From Orobanche coerulescens (lineage: Eukaryota > Streptophyta > Magnoliopsida > Lamiales > Orobanchaceae): a DNA stretch of 64,000 nucleotides. Below are positions 56,399-64,000 of this stretch, piece by piece (within the stretch, counting starts at the first letter, position 1; each line of letters begins with the position of its first letter). The DNA lies in NCBI GenBank assembly GCA_033398695.1, contig CM065801.1, positions 106,323,170-106,387,169 on the forward strand. Reading direction: 5' to 3'. A model generated the notes under the pieces. The model was not told where the DNA came from. It worked only from the letters and a program-made list of their open reading frames with translations, and ran no database searches. The translations under genes and the position numbers were made by a program.

Positions 56399-56890
56399 TG
56401 TTCACTCTGGGATGGGACTTCGAGCCCTCTGAGAGGTCATTGCTTATAGTGAGATCCATTGAACATTTTTGGGTTAACCACTCTGGGATGGGACTTCGAC
56501 TCCTCTGAGGGGTCATAGCTTATAGTGCGAATCCACATTTAATCATGAGATATGGTATATGTATTTGATAAGATGTTCACTCTAGGATGGGACTTCGAGT
56601 CCTCTGAGGGGTCGTTGCTTATAGTGTTATCCATCGAACAGTCTTATGGGTATAATCACGTGTTCACTCTGGGATGGGACTTCGAGTTCTATGAGGGGTC
56701 GTTGATTTTAGTGCGATCCATTGAACATCATGTTGGTATAATTATATGTTCACTCCGGGATGAGACTTCGATTCCTCTGAGGGGTCGTTGCTTATAGTGC
56801 GATCCATTGAACATTTTCAGGTAACCACTCCGAGATGGGACTTCGATTCCTCTGATGGGTCGTAGCTTATAGTGCGAATCCACGGTTAAT
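56399..56890 (+). repeat. Six tandem modules in the G6 5' LTR
   Basis: Each unit is about 70 bp with core GGGATGGGACTTCGAGTCCT. Type T units begin TGTTCACTC and end TGAACA (inverted repeats of each other). Type N units begin TTAACCACTC and end CCACGGTTAA (again inverted). Order here is T-N-T-T-T-N. The 3' LTR has five (62137-62542): T-N-T-T-N. G4 LTR sequence near 7936-8016 has an N-type unit. Confidence 0.85.
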
Positions 56891-57894
56891 CATGAGGTAT
56901 GGTATGAGATTTAGTTATTCCAGAATACTAATCTTAAGGTTGGTAATATCAGTAATGATATTATGGTATGTTACAGAGCCGCAGCCTCTGAGTTGTTTAT
57001 GTGACTATTGTCATGGTGATGTACGATACTGTTTAGTTGCCCATTGGCTTATTCACTCGGGTATGTTCTGTTGGAGCATCCGAGGTTCGTGGCTTACTAG
57101 CACAAAATGCGAATAATATTTGGGAGTATGTTGATGTTGATGTTTGGGTCGTGGAACCCGTGTCTTGTGATCGGAATTGTATTTTGGAAAATGATCTTTA
57201 GGATGTGTCCCTAAATGATTTTCGATAAGTTGAGGATTCTTAAATCCCAAATATTTTCAAAAATCCCGAGAATCTTAAAATGTTTTGCAAGATGTATATT
57301 GGTTTCATTCCTACCTTCCATGGTTCAAGCTCTTTTACTCAAGTGTATTATCTCGGGAAATCTTTAGTTATATTTAACTGATTGGCTATTCATGATTATT
57401 ATGTTCTCGGAGTATGTTGTGTATGGCTCGTATTTGCACTTTGTATTTGCACTGGCAAAATAGTGGAATTTTGCTAACCCCCGAGTAATCGGGGTGTGGA
57501 TGTTTGTATTGCGTTCAGGTACATGCAGGTCCTTGGGGAGCTAAACACAGGATGGGTACAAAGGATGATGGAAGACAAATGATACTAATCACATGAGGGC
57601 CAGTATTGGGTTTCGTTGGTGGGATTGTATTATTCTTTCCGCTGTAATGTTCTCCCGTTTTATGGGAGCGGCGTTGTTTTTTGTCCCCCATGCAGGTATG
57701 AGTTTTAAAATAGACATGTATATGAAGTTTAAGTTGTATGTTTGTGGTGAAAGACCAAATCGGTCTAATGGTTCGTTATTTACCCATGTCGGCATGTAAT
57801 GTGATGTCTTGTATCTGTATTTAGCCTGGTAGATCCTCACGGATAGGGTCTGTGGCGCTTTAATATTTCCGAGTGGATTGTATGTTACAGAATT

Positions 57895-57906
57895 TGGTAT
57901 CAGAGC
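57895..57906 (+). promoter_or_regulatory. G6 primer-binding site, perfect
   Basis: TGGTATCAGAGC exactly, five bases after the LTR end. It is kept although the interior is degraded. Confidence 0.92.
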
Positions 57907-59558
57907 TTAGGTTGTGGAAACCTAGGCTGTTGGGTCAAGTCGTGTATTGTCGAGCCTTGTATTGTCGGACTGTGTCTGATTGAGTCGTTTTGCGACGCGT
58001 CATTTGATGTGAGGTGTCGGTCGTGATTAGTATCGTGGTGCAGCCATCATCTTCGTGCGACCTGTGGATGTAAGTCTCCTCTTTTATGTGTATTCTATAT
58101 GTTTCATGACTCTGTTTACATGTGTGTCGAGAGATGGAATTCGTGTTTGATACTTGTGGCATATTATGTGGGTAATGATGGTTATTGATGGATTGGACAC
58201 CAAGTGGTGTAGAGTGACATGGAACCTTGAACATTGATGTGTTCCAGGAAATGTGTCGACAGTAGAGTTTGTAGAGAAACTCATATAGATGGTGTTGACG
58301 TGTGTTTGACTTTGATGGTAATGAGTTGTGTCTGATGAATTGGCGATCTTGAATGCTGTATAGGCAAGTGTTTGAGAATTGACTATTTTAGCTAGTTGTT
58401 GTGGAAAACTAATTTTCGAAAATATTTTGACGACGCGTTTAATCGGCGGTTTTATGTGGATTTCTGGAAATTGTTTGAAATTGGCGAGCTGGCCTTGTAT
58501 TCTCAATTGAAACCCAACGGCGTTATTCGAAAAAGGTGTTTTAAAGTACTTTGGACATTTTGTAAAATATTACCGTCGTTGATATTTTGTCGTGTTGAGA
58601 GGATTTTCGGAAATAATTTTAAACATATTATTTTTATTTTCAAATAATTCAAGTACACGATTTTAAAAATCTTTCACACCATAAAATTTCTATATTCCAA
58701 AATAATGTGATTTTTACTTTAAAAAATAAATAGTGAAAGATGAAAACTCTTACTCGGCTTAAACTTTAAACTCGGATTGCTTGTGAGGCCGAGTGATTTG
58801 ATTTATTTGTCGTGTTGCTTTTCTTGTTAAGAAATTTTGGCTGAGTATTTGATTGTGTTTTGCATGAGTTGGACCTGATTTGTAGCTCGTATGATGTTAC
58901 CCGGATGAGATTGTTGATCGTGAAAGTGATTAGTGCTAATATGAATGGTTTGTCCAATTGGGAACAATTCAGTGAAACCTTCTAGGGTCGACGCTAAGGG
59001 GGTATGGCTACGTGATACCTTATTTATTGTTATTTGAGATGATGATAAGTGATGACATGGTTATCCTGATGATGTGGATTTCAAGGAAACTTGCTGTTTC
59101 GAGTTACTGTTTTTGCAAAGGTTTTCAAAACAAACACTTATGAACTGTGGTTATAGTCTTAATAAAATAGCCCGAGGTACCAAAAGTACTTTCAAAATTT
59201 TATTTCGATTAAACATGTAAATTCAAAGATTTTAATATGATATTATTTAAATGTATACCCCGGGGAGTTTTAAAAGAATGTTAAAAATAATTGGCTACCA
59301 TGTGTAGTATATTATAGCCACGATCGTAACGATAATGGTCGTTAATTTTTTGTTGATACGGTTATGTGATACGTTAGTTACGATCGTAAGTTTCATCTGT
59401 TGCAATTGTAATTTTTGTATTTGTGTAATTATCCTAGGTGGATATTTTTATCGTGTTGCTATTTGTTGCCTTATGTTGATATGTTATCCTGAGTTGGCAC
59501 TTTGATATACTATGTTGCGATGTTGTGTTTCATATTGTTGAGTGGGTATCTGCTCAGT
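57907..59558 (+). other. G6 leader / noncoding interior
   Basis: About 1.65 kb with no credible gene. 58400-58760 is AT-rich. The part nearest gag (59500-59558) resembles the leader end of other Gypsy elements (GCTCAGTATG). The leader is far longer than in G1, G2, G4 or G5 (about 220-250 bp), so unrelated DNA may be inserted here. Confidence 0.55.
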
Positions 59559-60044
59559 ATGCCGAGGGTCAGAGGCCGTGGTCATAACCGTGGTACAGAT
59601 GGCCACGGGGATTAGATGCGGGACTAAGAGAATATTGTCGGACATGACATTGGCCTTGGTATTGCTACTATATAGCAACAAGTAGCGACACGGATAACTC
59701 AGTTGACCCAGGTGGTTCAATGTAACACAGATGCGACTCAAAACGTCGGTGCAAACCAATCGCTTCGAGAGGTAGTTCATACGAATCCCCCTCGATATGC
59801 TGCTAATTGGTGGGAAGCTGTTAAACCTCGGGATCGTGTCGTCATGTGGACGAAACTCCAGGAATTTTTGGAAGCCGACTTTTGCCCGAAACCGATCACT
59901 TGTGAATGTACTTTACGTACGCTGTCCGGTGATGGCAATTGTTGTGTGATTATGTATTATGAATTTGTCGCTCTAGGTGGTTACTTATTAGTATGCCGAG
60001 GGACACAAAATTCAATTTTGCGAGTTGGTTACCGAGTCTTTTGA
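59559..60044 (+). pseudogene. G6 gag remnant with internal deletion
   Basis: ATG 59559 starts an Arg-Gly-containing N-terminus that soon hits stops (59610 and after). The conserved block ends at HTNPPRY and jumps to AANWWEAVKPRDRV. About 50 residues present in G1 and G2 Gag are missing between these. It continues through LEADFCPKPIT and then diverges. No zinc knuckle follows. Homology to G2 EATDWWEAIETRDH is clear. Confidence 0.82.
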
Positions 60045-60714
60045 GGCACAGACTCCAGCACCGATATCAGGATCGACTCTGAGAAGTCCCTGCAAGGTGT
60101 AGTCTGCCAGTTGCTTGCTATCGACTCACTTGCGTTCATTGACACTTTCCAAACTTGTTCTATGCTTTGGGTTTTGTCGTTCGAATGAGGTGTGATATTG
60201 TTTCGGATTAATCCGTTTATTATTATTGACCTTTTCAAGTTTGGTTCGACTCTCGTGAGCCCTATGTGAAATAAATGTCTTGTAGTTCTTACAAGTTCAT
60301 TTAATGTCTTGAGATGAGGTGTGAACTTCGGAGTTGTTTTTCGATCGTGTTGTTTGGTCGTGGTTATTCGATCATTATTGTTCGATTGTTATTATTCGAT
60401 CTCGAATCGCGATTATTGAGCGTCTAGGCACTTTGTAAATTTCCAAGAGTTTCAACTGATTGACTTCGTATGTGATCTTCCAAACCTATGAGTCTATCGG
60501 AATTACATACTTGTTCAGCGTTATACTCGTGTTTTAGCTGTTCTTCTGTTTGGATTAATCAACCATAGTGATTCATGTTCGTTGCATCTCGTAAATACTC
60601 TTGTGTATTGAGTCGGTATGCTTGATTACATCGCATGAGGTTTGTTGTATCTTTGTCGACCTTGAGATAACGAGTGTTGTCTAGGGTTGCCTTGCCCTGA
60701 TTGTTTCATGTTTT
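60045..60714 (+). other. G6 interior between gag remnant and PPT
   Basis: Noncoding by inspection of all frames; no protease, RT or integrase motifs. Short low-complexity text (TTATTCGATC repeats, about 60365-60405) is the only structure. All of pol has been lost. Confidence 0.6.
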
Positions 60715-60751
60715 AAGTTTCGGGATGAAACTTATTTTTAGTGGGGTAGAT
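60715..60751 (+). promoter_or_regulatory. G6 pre-PPT hairpin and polypurine tract
   Basis: AAGTTTCGGGATGAAACTT (60715-60733) keeps 7-bp arms with a GGGAT loop. The tract AGTGGGGTAGAT abuts the LTR TG at 60752. It has survived in an element without pol. Confidence 0.82.
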
Positions 60752-62821
60752 TGTAATACCCAGGATTTTGGCGTCCGGGTATCTTGAATTACATACCGAT
60801 TCAAGAGGATATATGGTGTATGTGTTTATGTGGTTGTATGTCAGACTTCATTATTTGTTCGCTTTCTTCCAGATCGTCGCATGTTTGTCGTCCCGGTGCG
60901 GAGTATCGTTGTTGTGATGAGTTTGGTTCGATATAGGTCTATCACATGCTACTAGGTGTTGTAGCGGTCGCTACTGTGCAGAGTTAGTGCACGCTACCTT
61001 GTGGATAGCGCACGTTAACGCGAGGGGCAGAAGCTACTGTATTCAACTAGGAGTTCGGCAGCACACGCTATGGAGCCCGATAGCGCACGCTAAGGTGCGG
61101 CTATTAGTGTACGCTCCGTTTAGGGTAGCGCATGCTAACTGGTAGTTCGGGGACCGTCCAGAAGCTATTGGACTGGGTCTGGAGGTCTCGTTAGCGCACG
61201 CTAAACTTGTGTAAGTGCACGCTAATCTGTCCGATATATAAACCGGACAGTAGTCGTGTTTCCTTATTTATTTCTCATTTCCTCCTATCTCCGCGGGTGT
61301 GAGTCGGGGGGAGAGTAGGGTTGGTGATCTTGGCTGATTTTATTCCATTCAAAGGTGTTTTGGAGCATCCTAGGTGATTTTAACATCATCTAATCTATTG
61401 TTCTTGGTCGGATTGAGGTAATCCCTTGATTTCTCTTGAGTTGACCATTTTTGTAGATGTTGTTCTTGATCTCTTTTCTAATCCAATTTTGATGAATCGA
61501 CTACTGTTAGATGTTGTTGTTGATCATGTTCTATGGATTGTATTTCCATATTTTCGACTTATTCAACTCGGTTGACGATTCTAGGGTTCTTGAGGAACCG
61601 TGAACATTTAATATTTGATTAAATGTTCATATGAGTTTTCCTTCGTTGGTTTGAGGCAATTTCCATTGCTATTAGTCTTGCTCCTCATGATGATCATGTT
61701 TTCGTTGTTTCTTGCGGAAGTTGTAGGTTCTGAGGCACTTCGACCGATCCGTGTTCGTTGGGGTATTTGCGTGCCGGTTTTGAGGCAAGTATCTTGCTCT
61801 TACACTTTGTCTTTCATAGATGTAATAGTTGGTAATTGACTATGTGTGCAATTTGATGTTTTTAATGAAATCTCAAAAGGATCGGTATATTCTCGATAAA
61901 CGTTTTTTTGGAAGCCAACTTGTGTGTTTGAGAACGAATGTGTCGTTCTGAGAATATGTATTAGTGGTGTATATTGGAATGTCTTATTTTCGTATGGTAC
62001 CGTTGTGTGCGACTATATTGCTTGGTGATTGCTTAATGTTGTGTTGTATTGCCTTGTTGATCCCTTTGTAAGAAGGTGTTGCTATTTGGTGTTGTTCGAG
62101 AAGTATATACCTCCTCGTGGTGTGTGATAACTATATGTTCACTCCGGGATGGGACTTCGAGTCCTATGAGGGGTCATTGCTTATATTCCGATCCATTGAA
62201 CATTTTTGGGTTAACCACTCCGGGATGGGACTTAGAGTCCTTTGAGGAATCGTAGCTTATAGTGCGAATCCACGGTTAATCATGAGGTATGGTATATGTA
62301 TTTGATAAGATGTTCACTCCGATATGGGACTTTGAGTCCTCTGAGGGGTCGTTTCTTTTACTGCAATCCATTGAACATCATGTTGGTATATTTATATGTT
62401 CACTCCGGGATGAGACTTCGAGTCCTCTGAGGGGTTGCACCTTATAGTGCGATTCATTGAACATTTTTGGGTTAACCACTCCGGGATGGGACTTCGAGTC
62501 CTCTGAGGGATCATAGGTTATAGTGCAAATCCATGGTTAATCATGAGGTATGGTATGAGATTTAGTTATTCCGGAATACTAATCTTAAGGTTGGTAATAT
62601 GAGTAGTGATGGTATGGTATGTTACAGAGGTGTAGCCTCTGAGTTCTTTATGTGACTGTTGTCATTGTGATATACGGTACTGTGTAGTTGCCCATTGGGT
62701 TATTCACTCGGGTATGTTCTGTGGGAGCATCCGAGGTTTTTGTCTCTGTATTTACCTTGGTAGATCCTCACGGAGAGGGTCTGCGGCGCTATAATAATCC
62801 GGAGTGGATAGAGGTGTTACA
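60752..62821 (+). repeat. G6 3' LTR (2070 bp)
   Basis: TGTAATACCC...GGTGTTACA. It has the U3 array, the TATA inverted repeat and five tandem modules. About 740 bp found in the 5' LTR between GCATCCGAGGTT and CTGTATTTA are deleted, including the acceptor-like TTCAG|G. Confidence 0.9.
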
Positions 62822-63340
62822 CGCCCTCAGGCGCCTTGGAATATCAGATTAAGGTAGGTGAATATTTTCTTCCTTGGCTTCAATTTTCTGCTATTATATT
62901 CGCAAATTTCAATTTGATAAAATGGTGAAACCAAACTACAATTGGAACCAGAATTCTTTTCGCTTACGTTAATTTGATGTGGCAGTCTCTGGATTCCATT
63001 TGGATTAGTTTACACGTTGCAATTTCTGATCTATTTAAAGTATGGAGCTAGAGTTTATTTACATTGGTTGAACTTTTACATATTTTCTTCATAACAAAGT
63101 TCCTTATTTTCTCCTATTTGCATTCATTATTATGTAGTTACGTGACTTGCATCTGCATCATAATCACTTGGAATTAATATTGCAGACTTGCAGACTTGTA
63201 GTCTGTGGATGATCGTTTTGTTCCAGAGATTATTTAAAATTTGTTTATGCTATGGATTGTATCGTTTTGTTACTTTTTATTTTAATATGTGTATCTTTGA
63301 AAAAGTTCAGTTATTAGATATGTTTTATATGAATAGCTAG
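62822..63340 (+). other. Right half of exon-like block, splice donor and intron-like DNA
   Basis: The DNA resumes as CGCCCTCAGGCGCC...GATTAAG|GTAGGTGAAT, a strong plant 5' splice site at about 62855. The following about 330 bp are T-rich and intron-like. An acceptor-like ATATTGCAG at 63178-63186 and a repeated GCAGACTT lie before the next coding stretch. No RNA data are available, so this is inferred from motifs only. Confidence 0.45.
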
Positions 63341-64000
63341 ATGGATAAATCCTGGATTTCCATTAAAGATCGTTTCACTAATGATTCTTTTAAGCATGGT
63401 TAGGAGAACATCCTTGGCATTGCATACACAAACAAGTCAGTAGAGATTAAGATAAAGTACCCACGCACCAAATGTAGAAATTCTAGATTACACTCAAGAG
63501 AAGATATGTAATATCATGTTTTAAGATATGGTTTCCTTCAAGTTTACAGTTGAATATTCTCTTAATGCATCAAATGGAAATCATGAACATCATGACATGG
63601 AAGGATTGATACATGATACATTGCTGGCATCACATCACTATGGTAAACTTCATGAAAATATTGGTAGTTTTGATACTTCTAACGAAGTTCCTAAAGGACA
63701 AACACCACACCCTCAGAATCATTTTGGTGAAAATACTGAGAAGTTTTTTAAACTCTTAAAGCATGCTGAGTGTGAGTTGTTTTCTGGGTGCAGTACATTT
63801 ACTACTTTATCATTTATAATTAGATTGTTGTATGTGAAGTCACTTTGTTGGTGGAGCAACTATTTCTTCACAATGTTGATGGAAGTCTTGAAGGAGGCGT
63901 TTCAGCTCAATGATATATTCCCAAACTCTTATAGAGAAGCTTGGAACATAATTAAAGAGTTGGGACTCGAGTATAAGAAAATTCATGCATGTCCTAACGA
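63341..64000 (+). pseudogene. CACTA (En/Spm) TNP2-like transposase, N-terminal part, continues past window
   Basis: ATG 63341 encodes MDKSWISIKDRF, the typical beginning of the transposase-associated domain of plant CACTA transposases. TAG at 63401 and TAA at 63512 interrupt it. The pattern YPRTKCRNSRLHSRED matches the Cys-containing part of that domain. A shift of one base near 63540 leads into a frame (from 63528) open for 157 codons to the window end. It contains FFKLLKHAECELFSGCSTFT, FTMLMEVLKEAF and ELGLEYKKIHACPN, the conserved region before the TNP2 catalytic domain. The catalytic part lies beyond 64000. I see no terminal CACTA repeats inside the window. Confidence 0.82.

Larger units (their letters stand above)
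55052..57889 (+). repeat. G6 5' LTR (2838 bp)
   Basis: It begins TATAATACCC (TG mutated to TA) and ends TATGTTACA. Order of parts: TAGCGCACGCTA-type array (about 55240-55505), TATA inside an inverted repeat (55506-55527), donor-like GAGGTAATCCC near 55693 and GAGGCAAGT near 56060, six tandem modules (56399-56890), acceptor-like GCGTTCAG|GTACATG at 57511-57524, and the conserved pre-terminal block. The segment of about 740 bp at about 57085-57820 is missing from the 3' LTR. Confidence 0.9.
55052..62821 (+). mobile_element. G6: Ty3/Gypsy derivative with gag remnant only
   Basis: The 5' LTR (55052-57889), a perfect PBS, 2.85 kb of mainly noncoding interior with a gag remnant (59559-60044), a hairpin/PPT and the 3' LTR (60752-62821) are collinear, with a near-perfect TSD. 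No PR, RT or IN was found, so the element would depend on proteins from others. LTRs are clearly more diverged than in G1 (roughly 10% in samples, worse at the 5' end) and differ in length by 768 bp. Confidence 0.88.

Noticed and set aside
1..64000. tRNA, rRNA or endogenous pararetrovirus sequences
   Set aside because: The only tRNA-like matches are primer-binding sites. No cloverleaf, rRNA or movement-protein/coat motifs were noticed; this was reading by eye, not a search.

Overview
This window looks like heterochromatic, repeat-dense DNA from a flowering plant. I see almost nothing except LTR retrotransposons, most of them broken and inserted into one another. The evidence for a plant is: primer-binding sites matching initiator tRNA-Met, chromodomain-type Ty3/Gypsy (Metaviridae-like) gag-pol with very long LTRs, Ty1/Copia pol, and the start of a plant CACTA (TNP2-like) transposase gene at the right edge. 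I cannot name the species. Element names G1-G6 (Gypsy) and C1-C4 (Copia) are local to this report. 

Layout from left to right. G1 (1-7887) is a nearly full Gypsy element; only the beginning of its 5' LTR lies outside the window. From 7888 to about 40180 there is one nested stack. The outermost element is G4: LTR pieces at 7888-8524 and 32676-32727, gag at 32975, pol at 37470-40080. G2 (about 8525-32675) sits in the G4 LTR. G3 (11516-29018) sits in the G2 gag gene. G3 has no coding region and carries a second LTR-like sequence inside it. C1 (14259-23743, flanked by the 5-bp duplication CTATC) is inserted into that inner LTR, just upstream of its TATA box. An inverted, truncated Copia element, C2 (33800-37469), interrupts G4 pol. 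From about 40180 to 49815 lies G5, a minus-strand Gypsy element that lacks integrase and has mismatched LTRs. At 49816-54035 two Copia fragments of different lineages, C3 (minus) and C4 (plus), meet head to head inside their reverse transcriptase genes. After about 750 bp of AT-rich DNA, a CT/GC-rich exon-like block (54781-55051) is split by G6 (55052-62821), a Gypsy derivative with only a gag remnant. The block resumes at 62822 with a good splice donor. An intron-like stretch and a decayed but partly open TNP2-like transposase reading frame follow, up to the window end. 

The coding genes are the usual retrotransposon set: gag with zinc knuckles, aspartic protease, reverse transcriptase/RNase H and integrase. 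No element is coding-intact. The features most worth a second look are shared regulatory ones: (i) a hairpin of the form AAGTTTCG-loop-CGAAACTT just before the polypurine tract in five different Gypsy elements; (ii) arrays of near-palindromic 12-mers (TAGCG-YR-CGCTA, or TTACGTACGTAA) in U3 of most of the Gypsy LTRs; (iii) TATA-like boxes sitting inside inverted repeats; (iv) conserved splice-site-like motifs within LTRs and leaders. All identity figures are hand counts on samples of the sequence, not alignments.
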